In this document: in pieces, positions 10,485-18,984 of the stretch
Layout: each line of letters opens with the position of its first letter
Position numbering within the stretch: position 1 is the stretch's first letter
Source of the DNA: Belliella calami
Lineage (GTDB): Bacteria; Bacteroidota; Bacteroidia; Cytophagales; Cyclobacteriaceae
NCBI RefSeq assembly: GCF_022549695.1
Contig: NZ_JAKZGS010000002.1
Span: 62,001-126,000 of the forward strand
Direction: 5' to 3'
Length of the DNA: 64,000 bases
Program-made: the position numbers and the translations under genes
The notes under the pieces: model-generated
Databases searched by the model: none
Told to the model about the DNA's origin: nothing
Seen by the model: the letters and a program-made list of their open reading frames with translations, nothing else

Positions 10485-11231
10485 ATGAACACAATTATTT
10501 CAGCAGAATTAATCGGTTTGGATCGAATCGTCAATAGTGATCCAGTAGCAATTACCTTCTTCATTGGGTATATGGCTATGCTTGCGTCATCAGTTTTCTT
10601 CTTCGTAGAAAGAAGTTCTGTCAATGATAAGTGGAAAACATCCCTTTTGGTCTCAGGTCTTATCACGGGTATAGCCGCGGTACACTATTATTACATGAGG
10701 GATTTCTATTTACAGACTGGTAGTTCGCCAACAGCATTTAGGTATGTGGACTGGACACTTACAGTTCCCTTGATGTGTGTTGAATTTTATCTTTTGACCA
10801 AGCCATTTGGTGCTAAAGGATCTACACTTACCAAGTTGATCCTAGCTTCATTATTGATGTTGGTAGCTGGTTACATTGGTGAAACATCTGGGATTGATAG
10901 CAATATCTTCTGGGGTGTCTTGTCTACTTTAGGATACTTATATATCGTGTATGAAGTATTTGCTGGTGATGTTGCGAAATTGGCAAAATCTTCTGACAGT
11001 CCTGCTTTGGCAAAAGCGATGTTCCTATTGAAAATTTTCGTAACACTAGGATGGTCAATTTATCCTATTGGCTACATGGTTCTTCCAGGAAATTTGCTTT
11101 CAGGTGCTTTTGAAGTAAGTAGCATTGATTTATTCTACAACCTTGCAGATGCGATCAATAAAATTGGTTTTGGACTTGTAATTTACTCAGTGGCTATCGC
11201 TGAATCAAACAAGAAAAAAGCTATTGCATAA
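10485..11231 (+). CDS. Proteorhodopsin-type light-driven proton pump
   Basis: A 248-residue seven-helix microbial rhodopsin of the inner membrane. Helix C reads RYVDWTLTVPLMCVEF, giving Asp89, Thr93 and Glu100, the DTE triad of outward proton pumps (counterion and proton donor of proteorhodopsin D97/E108). His67 matches the conserved His75 and Lys226 in ADAINKIGFG is the retinal Schiff-base lysine. Met97 sits at the colour-tuning position 105, as in green-absorbing Bacteroidota pumps. Gly144 (FWGVLST) aligns with Gly156 of xanthorhodopsin, the residue that leaves room for a carotenoid antenna. It heads an operon with crtY and blh, separated from them by a terminator hairpin. Confidence 0.96.
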   Translation: MNTIISAELIGLDRIVNSDPVAITFFIGYMAMLASSVFFFVERSSVNDKWKTSLLVSGLITGIAAVHYYYMRDFYLQTGSSPTAFRYVDWTLTVPLMCVEFYLLTKPFGAKGSTLTKLILASLLMLVAGYIGETSGIDSNIFWGVLSTLGYLYIVYEVFAGDVAKLAKSSDSPALAKAMFLLKIFVTLGWSIYPIGYMVLPGNLLSGAFEVSSIDLFYNLADAINKIGFGLVIYSVAIAESNKKKAIA

Positions 11232-11241
11232 GTTAAATACC

Positions 11242-11275
11242 AGTCACCTCACATTACTATGGGGTGACTTTTTAT
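11242..11275 (+). terminator. Intrinsic terminator/attenuator between rhodopsin and crtY
   Basis: Arms 11242-11251 (AGTCACCTCA) and 11260-11269 (TGGGGTGACT) form a 10-bp stem with a single G-U wobble in the plus-strand RNA and an 8-nt loop, followed by TTTTTATTG. It sits 11 nt after the rhodopsin stop and about 20 nt before crtY. Confidence 0.75.
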
Positions 11276-11292
11276 TGTTAAAACCCAAGGTA

Positions 11293-12438
11293 ATGACCTA
11301 CGATATCATCGTGTCCGGACTTGGTTGTGCAGGTTTTAGTTTTATATACTACTTGCTGAACAGTCCATTGAAAGATAAAAAAATATTATGTATAGATTCT
11401 TCCAAAAAGGATCACAACGATAGAACATGGTGCTATTGGTCTGAAGATAAACTCGACATTCATCCTAATCAAAGTGATTTGGTCTCTTGGAAATTATTGA
11501 AATTAGTAGGGAATAAACAATCAAATATATCATTAGATAGATTCACTTATTTTCACATTAAGTCTTCTGATTTTTATCAAGAAATGAAGACAAAAATTGC
11601 ATCTAATCCGAACATCATTTTTGTTAATGAAGTCATACAAAGTGTTGAAAAATCAAATTCGGGCACATATGTTTTTACATTAAAAAACAAATTATTATTT
11701 GAGGGAAAAACCGTAATAAATTCCATATCACAAATTTCAAATCCTTTCTCAGAAAGCATAATGAAGCAAGAATTTGTTGGTTGGAAAATAAAAACAAAAT
11801 CTGAATTTTTTGATCCAAAGCAGATGGTGTTGATGGATTTTGAAAAGAATACACAAAATAATCCTTTCAGCTTCTATTATATATTGCCATATTCTCAAAA
11901 TGAAGCACTGGTAGAATATACAACATACACAAAGACCAAAGTGAGTAAACCCGAGATGAAGAATAAATTAAAAAAATATATAGAAAGGAAGTTTACGAGC
12001 GATTATGATATAACTTTTCAAGAAAGTGGTTCTATTCCAATGTCAACAAAGGAATTTACCAGTTCAAATGATCCGAATTGGATAAATGTAGGAACTATTG
12101 GAGGTTGCACAAAGCCATCAACAGGTTATACATTCCACACTATTCAAAAACATTCTAAGATGATTGTTGATGGATTATCTTTTGGAAAAAATAAGACCAA
12201 ACTCAGTTGGAATAGAGCAAATAGATTTAGATTCTATGACAATATTCTCTTAAATATCGCTGCCAAATGGCCTGATAAATTACCTGCAATCTTTCAAGAA
12301 ATGTTTTCTAAAAACTCAGGAGATCAAGTTTTAAAGTTTTTAAACGAAGAGACAAGATTCTTGGAAGAGTTGAATATTTTGCGCAAGCTTTCCTTTGGGA
12401 TATTTATCAAATCACTTTGGAACTATGAAAAACATTGA
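11293..12438 (+). CDS. crtY: Lycopene beta-cyclase
   Basis: A 381-residue FAD-dependent cyclase of the CrtY family, which closes beta rings on lycopene to give beta-carotene, the precursor of retinal. The dinucleotide-binding motif GLGCAGFS lies at residues 8-15 and the family motif NDRTWCYW near residue 45, with GCTKPSTGYTF near 275 as the second conserved block. The ATG at 11293 gives MTYDIIVSGLG; an upstream in-frame start at 11224 would run into rhodopsin and across the terminator and is rejected. It overlaps blh by 14 nt. Earlier carotenoid genes (crtE, crtB, crtI) are not in the window. Confidence 0.9.
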   Translation: MTYDIIVSGLGCAGFSFIYYLLNSPLKDKKILCIDSSKKDHNDRTWCYWSEDKLDIHPNQSDLVSWKLLKLVGNKQSNISLDRFTYFHIKSSDFYQEMKTKIASNPNIIFVNEVIQSVEKSNSGTYVFTLKNKLLFEGKTVINSISQISNPFSESIMKQEFVGWKIKTKSEFFDPKQMVLMDFEKNTQNNPFSFYYILPYSQNEALVEYTTYTKTKVSKPEMKNKLKKYIERKFTSDYDITFQESGSIPMSTKEFTSSNDPNWINVGTIGGCTKPSTGYTFHTIQKHSKMIVDGLSFGKNKTKLSWNRANRFRFYDNILLNIAAKWPDKLPAIFQEMFSKNSGDQVLKFLNEETRFLEELNILRKLSFGIFIKSLWNYEKH

Positions 12439-13303
12439 TATTATCGGGAAGACAATAGCAATAATTATTGCCATTTCGTACTATTTCTTTTTTGAGAATA
12501 TAGAAGCTTTTCAGTTGGTGATTTTTTCGGGTGTAATTTTAATTATCGGCATACCTCATGGTGCAATAGACCATCTACTGCCTCAAGACAAAGATGCTAC
12601 TAGCTCCTTAATGGTCTTTTTGGTAAAGTACTTTAGTATAATGTTAATCTACTTGTACACTTGGTATTTTTTTCCAAAGTTATCTCTGCTTGTATTTTTA
12701 ACAATTTCAGCCTATCATTTTGGCCAAACCCATTTTGTCAATCATTCTGTGACTAAATTCCGGTCTCTATGTTATTTTTTTTTAGGTTCAAATTTTCTCG
12801 GTATCATCCTTTTAAGTGATTTTCAAGCTACTGAAGAGATTCTTTCTTCCATTGCTGAGGTAAGCTTTATCGAACCTTTTAGGTATCTAGTGATGCTAAG
12901 TTTATTTATTGTTAGTTTTTCATTGACTTTTATTCAAAAAATCGAGAATAAAAGTATTTTGTTAACTGAAATTACTTTGCTTAGTGTGTTTTTATATTTT
13001 ACACCTCTTCTATTGAGTTTTGGTTTGTATTTTGGTTTTTGGCATTCATTGCCAAGTTTGTTGATTGAGTTTGAGGAAGTATCTAGAGATTATTCAAAAG
13101 AGAAATTGAAAAAATTCATCCTACATTTGATGCCTTTTAGTATAATAAGCATACTCGGAATTATATTTATTTTATTCCTTTCAAATACTTACCTACAAAA
13201 AGATCAGATGATATTGTTGTTTTTTATATTGGTTTCTTTAATCTCAGCACCACATATTTTTGTGATGAATAAGTTTATTGAAAGTAGAAAAATTCAAAAT
13301 TGA
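12425..13303 (+). CDS. blh: Brp/Blh family beta-carotene 15,15'-dioxygenase
   Basis: A 292-residue membrane protein of the Brp/Blh family, which cleaves beta-carotene centrally into two retinal molecules, the rhodopsin chromophore. Iron-binding histidines are visible in IPHGAIDH, YHFGQTHF, FWHSLPS and APHIFVM, spread over hydrophobic helices. The ATG at 12425 overlaps the end of crtY, so the two are probably translationally coupled; an upstream ATG at 12395 is possible but would add ten residues inside crtY. With crtY and rhodopsin it forms a self-sufficient module from lycopene to working pump. The 3' end overlaps the opposite gene by 10 nt. Confidence 0.92.
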   Translation: MKNIDIIGKTIAIIIAISYYFFFENIEAFQLVIFSGVILIIGIPHGAIDHLLPQDKDATSSLMVFLVKYFSIMLIYLYTWYFFPKLSLLVFLTISAYHFGQTHFVNHSVTKFRSLCYFFLGSNFLGIILLSDFQATEEILSSIAEVSFIEPFRYLVMLSLFIVSFSLTFIQKIENKSILLTEITLLSVFLYFTPLLLSFGLYFGFWHSLPSLLIEFEEVSRDYSKEKLKKFILHLMPFSIISILGIIFILFLSNTYLQKDQMILLFFILVSLISAPHIFVMNKFIESRKIQN

Positions 13304-13659
13304 CCTGTACTCAATAATACTAAATTGCAAGCAATTACAGGCTCGATATCATTTTCCCTTGCCAAATCAAAAAACTCTTTATTTTCGGTTCCCGGATTGA
13401 ATATTATTCTTTTTGGTTTCAGGGATAAAATGTAATTGTACCATTCAGGCTGATGTATAGGACCGATATAAAGTGTGATTGTATGCACATCCTCAATGGA
13501 AGGTTTGCTGCTAATATCCAAGATTTCTTCTCCAAAAACAGTTCCTTTTTTGATGCCAATCGGCACGAAAGGAACATTATATTTAGAAAGCATTTCTGCA
13601 GCTATAAATGCGTATCTTGAAGGATTTGTTGTTGCTCCTACTATTACAGTTTTTTTCAT
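13294..13659 (-). CDS. CoA-binding domain protein (YccU-like)
   Basis: A 121-residue Rossmann-fold protein of the CoA_binding family. The N terminus KKTVIVGATTNPSRYA carries the nucleotide loop; later FVPIGIKKGTVFGEEI, TLYIGPIHQPEWY and FNPGTENKEF match the family. Single-domain members bind CoA or acyl-CoA; function is undefined. Its start is 6 nt after the end of the GlsB-like gene, so it probably ends an operon glsA-glsB-this gene. Confidence 0.85.
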   Translation of the reverse strand: MKKTVIVGATTNPSRYAFIAAEMLSKYNVPFVPIGIKKGTVFGEEILDISSKPSIEDVHTITLYIGPIHQPEWYNYILSLKPKRIIFNPGTENKEFFDLARENDIEPVIACNLVLLSTGQF

Positions 13660-13665
13660 TTTTTT

Positions 13666-14619
13666 CTATCTACTTCCGAAAACTCTATCTCTTTCAAAAG
13701 TTTCCATATGACGATGTTTTTTACTTTCGTAAATGTCATCAATTGTAATTAAAATCCCTGTTTCTTCCACTGCTCCAAATTCATCATTTAGCGCTGTCCC
13801 AAAAGTTTTCATAGTCGGCGACAAATTCATGTATGTATTGATTAATGGCGGAATATTCTCTTTTGCTGCCCTAATTCTTGAGTTTAGAAGCTTATATCCA
13901 TCTTTATAATTCAGCCCTTTGAATGCATCCATCACTTCCCCCATATCAGTTTCATACGTGAGTTTAAGGCTTGGCTGTGGACTTACCAAATGATCATTGT
14001 CAGGGAAATAATGGTTCATGAAGTATAGCAAAAGATCTCTCGCTCCTCGATTGTAATGTGGATACATCGTCACTTTTCCGAAAAGGTACTTGACATCAGG
14101 GTGCAGCATAACAACAGCTCCCAAGCCATCCCAAAGATTATCCAATGAGAAAAGACCTTTTCTATTGTCTATGCTTGGTTGATATTTTGGTTGAACAAAA
14201 GATCTACCTAGCTCAATTGTATTGGGAATATAGTCATCAATAAAGGTCTGTGAAAACTCGAAAAGGTGCGCGGTAGAAAGATTAATTAGCCCTTGATGAT
14301 CAAAATTTGCGTTTTTACAATAAATAAGCCTATATCCAGCAACAATCTCCTCTTCTTCTGGATTCCAAGTAATCAATTGTTGATAGCAGTTTTCACATGT
14401 ATCGTTTTCATCAATATCCAATGGTTGCCCTGTGCCTCCTCCTGCTCCTCTGAAGGTAAGTTCCCTCAATCTACCGATTTCCCGAATTACATTTGGCGCA
14501 ACGTGGTAATCAATCAAATAAATATGATTGTTTCCATTGTTTGTATATCGTAAAAAACGATCTGGTATCAATTCACTTTTTATGAGTTCTTTATCAACCG
14601 CTGGTATTATTGCTTGCAT
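13666..14619 (-). CDS. glsB: GNAT/hemolysin-like N-acyltransferase, GlsB-type
   Basis: A 317-residue protein with an OlsB-like acyltransferase domain (Acetyltransf_5): REIGRLRELTFRGAGGGTG near residues 46-64, then DENDTCENCYQQLI, GYRLIYCK and ELGRSFVQPKYQ. In Bacteroides thetaiotaomicron the adjacent glsB/glsA pair makes glycine lipids: GlsB N-acylates glycine with a 3-hydroxy fatty acid from ACP. The neighbouring PlsC-like gene supports that reading. Ornithine or other amino acids as acceptor cannot be ruled out from sequence. Start ATG 14617-14619, 12 nt after the upstream acyltransferase. Confidence 0.8.
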   Translation of the reverse strand: MQAIIPAVDKELIKSELIPDRFLRYTNNGNNHIYLIDYHVAPNVIREIGRLRELTFRGAGGGTGQPLDIDENDTCENCYQQLITWNPEEEEIVAGYRLIYCKNANFDHQGLINLSTAHLFEFSQTFIDDYIPNTIELGRSFVQPKYQPSIDNRKGLFSLDNLWDGLGAVVMLHPDVKYLFGKVTMYPHYNRGARDLLLYFMNHYFPDNDHLVSPQPSLKLTYETDMGEVMDAFKGLNYKDGYKLLNSRIRAAKENIPPLINTYMNLSPTMKTFGTALNDEFGAVEETGILITIDDIYESKKHRHMETFERDRVFGSR

Positions 14620-14631
14620 ATAAATACTTTT

Positions 14632-15447
14632 TTAGGCCATTTGGTAAACTAAATTCTTTACCTCCTCTGCCCACTCCTTTTCACTTTTCGATCTATCAAA
14701 ATATCCGTAAGATATTGGTTTTCCTACATGAATCACTACACTTTTTCCTCTTTGTGAGAACATTTCGTCTGCAAGATATAACATTTCAACATTAGACTGT
14801 ATGCCGAGTATTTTTCTATATTTGGCTAAGTTATAAAAGAATTTTGAATTCTTTCCTTCTATGTATACTGGTACAACATCTTTTTTATAACGCTTTGATT
14901 TGCTTATAAAGCTTTTTTTCCATTCGAGATCTTTGATTCCCTTTTCTTGCTTTCTAGATACTAAGCCAGCAGGAAAAACCAATATAGCATTTTCACTGGC
15001 ATAAGTATCTTCTATCAACTTGGTAACTTCTCGGCTATTAGATCCATGCTTATTGACAGGTATAAACATAGGTTCAAAATTTTTGATATTGGTTAAAATA
15101 TCATTGACTAAAAATCGAATATCTGTCCTATATTTTCCAAGAGCATACATAAAAGCAATCCCATCCATTCCTCCCAACGGATGATTGGAAGCAAAAATCA
15201 CCGATCTGTCTAAAGGTATATTTTCTGCTCCTGTCAGAGTGACTTCCACTCCAAATTCCTCTATCAATCCATTTACAAAATCCATCCCTTGCAAATGGCC
15301 ATGTTTAGACATGATCTGATTGATATCATCTTCATGTACAATCCTTTTGATATAGCTTAGCGCAAAATTAGGCAGCCATTTGTGAAGGTTTGCGTTTTTA
15401 TCCTTTAGAACTTTTTCTACATCAATAAAAGGTTCCTTATTTTTCAC
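14632..15447 (-). CDS. glsA: PlsC-like O-acyltransferase, GlsA-type
   Basis: A 271-residue lysophospholipid-acyltransferase-like protein. The active-site block is SNHPLGGMDGIAFM near residue 89, a variant with five residues between His and Asp that is typical of Bacteroidota GlsA/OlsA relatives; the second block is FPAGLVSRK. Its expected role is to add the second fatty acid to the hydroxyl of the N-acyl amino acid made by GlsB. The only fitting start is GTG at 15445-15447. It heads a three-gene leftward operon and is divergent from the SDR gene. Confidence 0.8.
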   Translation of the reverse strand: MKNKEPFIDVEKVLKDKNANLHKWLPNFALSYIKRIVHEDDINQIMSKHGHLQGMDFVNGLIEEFGVEVTLTGAENIPLDRSVIFASNHPLGGMDGIAFMYALGKYRTDIRFLVNDILTNIKNFEPMFIPVNKHGSNSREVTKLIEDTYASENAILVFPAGLVSRKQEKGIKDLEWKKSFISKSKRYKKDVVPVYIEGKNSKFFYNLAKYRKILGIQSNVEMLYLADEMFSQRGKSVVIHVGKPISYGYFDRSKSEKEWAEEVKNLVYQMA

Positions 15448-15694
15448 TTTTTAGAATTGAATTTTACCTGTGGTTTCTTCTTTTAGTTTCTCTTAAGAAT
15501 TTGATATTCAAAACGCTCGATTTTTATATCAGATAGAAGTTTCTATTTTTCATTAAATATCAAATTTTCAAAAGCCTAAAAATACAAAATTTTACATAAA
15601 GATTATGTTTTATTTAACTTTACGAAATTTCGTTTTAATAAAAATAAAACAACATTCTTGGCTTTCATGAGTTTAACTCACAAAAGATATAAAC

Positions 15695-16528
15695 ATGAAC
15701 TTAGCAATCACAGGAGCAACCTCAGGTATTGGAGAGCAAGCATTGAAAGCCCTATTGAAAAATTTTGATCAAATTTTTATCCTTGCAAGAAATGAATCTA
15801 AAGGAAATGCTTTAATCAAAAGCTTTTCAGAAATTGATCAGAAAAAGTGCATCTTCATAAAACTCAACCTTGCAGATATGGATTCTGTGGTAAAAGCTGC
15901 AAACTTCATCATATCAAAAACTGACCAATTGGATGTGTTGATCAATAATGCAGGTGGAATTTTCAAAGAAAAAGAAATAACAAAGGATGGCTTCGAAATG
16001 AGTATTTCTGCAAATCACTTAGGTCATTTCCTTTTGACAAATAAATTGATGCCACTACTTCTAAGAAGCAAAATAGCAAAAGTGATCAATGTGAGTTCTG
16101 AAGCACACAGAATGGCCAAAGTTGATTTTAGTGACCTGAATTACCAAAAAAATAGCTTTAGCTCCTTTGGATCTTATGCCAATGTAAAACTTTTCAACAT
16201 TCTTTTTTCAAAATCATTGGTAGAGAAATTTGGCTCCCGAGGATTGAAATCCTATGCGCTGCATCCAGGCGTGGTGAAAACAAATTTTGCAAAAGAATCA
16301 GCCGGTGTTTTTTCTTTCCTGTGGAAGCTGGCAAGTCCCTTTATGATTACTGCTGAGCAAGGAGCTCTTACAACGATCTATTTGGCCAAAACAGATATTG
16401 AAGCAAAACATAATGGTGCTTATTTCAAAAAATCCAAACCTACAACACCATCCAAATCTGCCAATTCCAAAAACATGCGTGAGAAACTTTGGTTGAAAAG
16501 TGAAGAATTACTTAAAGAATGGCTGTAA
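15695..16528 (+). CDS. SDR family oxidoreductase (retinol dehydrogenase-like)
   Basis: A 277-residue classical-type short-chain dehydrogenase. TGATSGIG (6-13) is the NAD(P) loop, NNAGG (about 88) stabilises the fold, and VINVSSEAHRM followed by SYANVKLFN gives the catalytic Ser, Tyr and Lys. The sequence is nearest to the retinol dehydrogenase/WWOX-like group, a loose similarity that does not fix the substrate. Although the rhodopsin operon is 2.4 kb away, Blh gives retinal directly, so no link is needed. It stands alone, with divergent glsA upstream. Confidence 0.88.
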   Translation: MNLAITGATSGIGEQALKALLKNFDQIFILARNESKGNALIKSFSEIDQKKCIFIKLNLADMDSVVKAANFIISKTDQLDVLINNAGGIFKEKEITKDGFEMSISANHLGHFLLTNKLMPLLLRSKIAKVINVSSEAHRMAKVDFSDLNYQKNSFSSFGSYANVKLFNILFSKSLVEKFGSRGLKSYALHPGVVKTNFAKESAGVFSFLWKLASPFMITAEQGALTTIYLAKTDIEAKHNGAYFKKSKPTTPSKSANSKNMREKLWLKSEELLKEWL

Positions 16529-16681
16529 TTTGAATCCCTTAATTTTCTCTACATTCTTTGCAATCCAAAATTTTAGCAAATTACTCGCCTTTAGATGATA
16601 GAAAAAACTATTGAAAATTAATGACCATTACAGATTCATTGCATTTTTATTTGAATTTCACAGCCATTAAAGTTATATGTT

Positions 16682-16689
16682 TACTTTTG
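16682..16689 (+). promoter_or_regulatory. Candidate -7 box of the methyltransferase gene
   Basis: TACTTTTG matches TAnnTTTG and ends 4 nt before ATG 16694. If used, transcription would begin at or next to the start codon, giving a leaderless or near-leaderless mRNA. No clear -33 box was seen. Confidence 0.4.
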
Positions 16690-16693
16690 CATT

Positions 16694-17590
16694 ATGAAGG
16701 AAACAATTTTGTCTTTGACTCCTCAAAACTGGGAGGATTATGAACTGATAGATACGGGCGGATTTGAAAAACTAGAACGCTTTGGTGAGTTTATTTTAAG
16801 CAGACCTGAACCTCAAGCGATTTGGGATAAAAGTCTGGAAGAAAATGAATGGAAATCTATGGCACATGCTATTTTTTCCAAAGAGAAAAACAATCCAGAA
16901 AAAGGTCATTGGAACGAACTGAAAAAAATCCCGCATAACTGGCAGATAAGCTACAAGAACCAAGACAACCTAAAACTAAGGTTAAATTTGGCGATGACTT
17001 CATTTAAACATATCGGTTTGTTTCCAGAGCAGGCTGTAAACTGGGATTACATTACCGACACAGTCAAGAAACTTCCAATCAAACAACCAAAAATTTTAAA
17101 TCTTTTTGCCTATACAGGAGCTGCTTCGGTGGCGGCTAGAGGTACTGGAGCCGAAGTCACACACCTTGATTCTGTCAAGCAAGTGGTCACTTGGTCCAAG
17201 CACAATATGGAATCTTCAGGCTTGGAAGGAATCCGATGGATCGTAGATGATGCCATGAAATTCATCAAAAGAGAAGTAAGAAGGGGCAATAAATATCACG
17301 GGATCATACTTGACCCTCCAGCTTACGGAAGGGGTCCTGATGGTGAAAAATGGATTTTGGAAGAACAAATCAATGAAATGCTGAAACTTTGTGCAGAGCT
17401 TTTGGAACCGGAACATCACTTTCTCATTCTAAACATGTATTCTCTCAGCTTTAGCTCGATCATCGCTGCAAACTTGGTGAATTGCAATTTTAAAGAAGTC
17501 AACAATGCCGAACATGGTGAATTGTATCTAGTAGATAGATTTGAGAAAAAGCTTCCTTTGGGAATATTCTTTAGATTCAGAAAGCTTTAA
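16694..17590 (+). CDS. Class I SAM-dependent methyltransferase (RlmI/RlmK-like)
   Basis: A 298-residue protein with the SAM-binding motif LNLFAYTGAASVAAR near residue 136 and the catalytic-type motif ILDPPAYGRG near residue 206, as in the PF10672 group of rRNA methyltransferases related to RlmI and RlmL/K. There is no PUA domain at the N terminus, unlike full RlmI. A nucleic-acid base is the likely substrate (inference). The stop codon lies inside one 10-bp direct repeat flanking the mobile element just downstream, so the element landed exactly at the end of this gene without breaking it. Confidence 0.85.
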   Translation: MKETILSLTPQNWEDYELIDTGGFEKLERFGEFILSRPEPQAIWDKSLEENEWKSMAHAIFSKEKNNPEKGHWNELKKIPHNWQISYKNQDNLKLRLNLAMTSFKHIGLFPEQAVNWDYITDTVKKLPIKQPKILNLFAYTGAASVAARGTGAEVTHLDSVKQVVTWSKHNMESSGLEGIRWIVDDAMKFIKREVRRGNKYHGIILDPPAYGRGPDGEKWILEEQINEMLKLCAELLEPEHHFLILNMYSLSFSSIIAANLVNCNFKEVNNAEHGELYLVDRFEKKLPLGIFFRFRKL

Positions 17591-17757
17591 ATATTATATG
17601 AGTATCAGCATTGTTGCAGGTAGGGTAACAAGTAGCTTTGTAAGTTGCGGATACTCATCAGCAGACAACAGTTCACAGTCAACAGAACCAAAAATCGTTC
17701 ACCTGATTATATGTTGTTTGGCTACTTGCAGGTAAGTGGATAGTTATTTTAAATATT
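17586..17757 (+). repeat. 150-bp mobile element, copy A, with flanking direct repeats
   Basis: The element spans about 17598-17747. The flanks carry the same 10 bp, TTTAAATATT, at 17586-17595 and 17748-17757; two extra bases (AT) stand between the left repeat and the element. The ends ATGAGTATC and GATAGTTAT are imperfect inverted repeats. Inside are GAGTATCAGCA with its partner TTGCGGATACTC (17645-17656), and TGCAGGTAG with CTACTTGCA (17722-17730). It shares most of its length with copies B and C, and no transposase is encoded. Confidence 0.8.
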
Positions 17758-17780
17758 CTTAGTATCAAGTAAAATACCCT

Positions 17781-18962
17781 ATGAACAATAGACAATTATT
17801 TCTTTCCCATTTAGCCCAGACCACAGACTTCCCATTATTGATTGAAATTGAGAAAGCTGAAGGGATATACATGTACGGTCCAAATGGCGAAAGATATGTT
17901 GATTTGATTTCGGGGATTGGTGTCAGCAATGTTGGTCATAGGCATCCAAAAGTTTTGACCGCGATTCAAGAGCAATTGGATAAATACCTTCACTTGATGG
18001 TTTATGGCGAATATGTCCAAAGTCCACAAGCATCGTTAGCCAAAGCCCTATGTGGTACCTTGCCACCTCATCTTGATAATGTGTACTTAGTAAACAGCGG
18101 CAGTGAGGCAGTAGAAGGTGCTCTGAAACTCGCGAAACGCTTCACAAACAAAAGAGAAATCATTTCATGTGTTGATGCTTACCACGGATCTTCCCAAGGA
18201 GCACTATCGGTTGGAGGAAATGAAATTTTTAAAAGGTCATACAGGCCCCTCCTACCTGGAATTAAAAATATTGTGTATGGATCTTTTCATCAACTTGCTG
18301 AAATCACAGAAAACACTGCGGCAGTAATCATTGAAACGATTCAGGGAGAAGCTGGGATCAAAGTAGCTTGTATGGAATATTTCAAAGCATTGAGAAAGCG
18401 TTGCGATGAAACGGGAACTTTGTTGATTTTGGATGAGATCCAAGCTGGTTTTGGAAGAACAGGGAAATTTTGGGCTTTTGAGCATTTTGGAATTGTTCCT
18501 GACATTTTGGTATGTGCAAAAGGAATGGGTGGTGGGATGCCAATAGGTGCATTCATTGCAAATAAAGAAGTGATGGGGGTTTTCAAAAACAATCCTTTGC
18601 TAGGCCATATTACTACTTTTGGTGGTCACCCTGTCAGTGCGGCAGCATCATTGGCAACAATCAAAATAATTCAAGAAGAAAGATTGATTGAAGATGTAGA
18701 AATTAAAGCTAATTTATTCAAAAAGCTCCTAGTACATCCAAAAATCAAAGGCATTAGAAACAAAGGTTTGATGATGGCTGTGGAGTTTGAATCTTTTGAG
18801 GTATTGAAACCAATTATTGACAGAGCAATTGAATTAGGTGTAATTACCGATTGGTTTTTGTTCTGTGATGATGCCATGCGGATAGCTCCACCGCTTATCA
18901 TTACAGAGCAACAAATCAAAGAATCCTGTGCGACTATTCTAAAAGCAATAGAAGAAGCCTAG
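17781..18962 (+). CDS. Class III PLP-dependent aminotransferase
   Basis: A 393-residue fold-type I aminotransferase of the acetylornithine/GABA/ornithine group, annotated in relatives as aspartate aminotransferase family protein. NSGSEAVEGALKLAKRFT near residue 109 binds the cofactor phosphate, LILDEIQAGFGRTGKFWAFEH carries the PLP-ring Asp, and CAKGMGGGMPIGAF holds the Schiff-base Lys near 247. It is not the arginine pathway enzyme, which lies at 36417. The amino donor and acceptor are unknown. Related 150-bp elements sit directly before and after the gene, in the same orientation, about 35 nt from each end. Confidence 0.88.
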   Translation: MNNRQLFLSHLAQTTDFPLLIEIEKAEGIYMYGPNGERYVDLISGIGVSNVGHRHPKVLTAIQEQLDKYLHLMVYGEYVQSPQASLAKALCGTLPPHLDNVYLVNSGSEAVEGALKLAKRFTNKREIISCVDAYHGSSQGALSVGGNEIFKRSYRPLLPGIKNIVYGSFHQLAEITENTAAVIIETIQGEAGIKVACMEYFKALRKRCDETGTLLILDEIQAGFGRTGKFWAFEHFGIVPDILVCAKGMGGGMPIGAFIANKEVMGVFKNNPLLGHITTFGGHPVSAAASLATIKIIQEERLIEDVEIKANLFKKLLVHPKIKGIRNKGLMMAVEFESFEVLKPIIDRAIELGVITDWFLFCDDAMRIAPPLIITEQQIKESCATILKAIEEA

Positions 18963-18984
18963 AATTACATTTATTTCAAATGCA

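Noticed and set aside
11224-11292. Upstream start for crtY giving 23 more residues
   Set aside because: It would overlap the rhodopsin end and translate through the terminator hairpin; homologues start at the dinucleotide-binding strand.
15695-16528. SDR as part of the retinal pathway
   Set aside because: Blh makes retinal directly, the gene is 2.4 kb away with opposite-strand genes between, and SDR similarity is too general.
17541-17735. Frame running from the methyltransferase end into element copy A
   Set aside because: It uses the wrong frame of a clear methyltransferase and depends on the inserted element.
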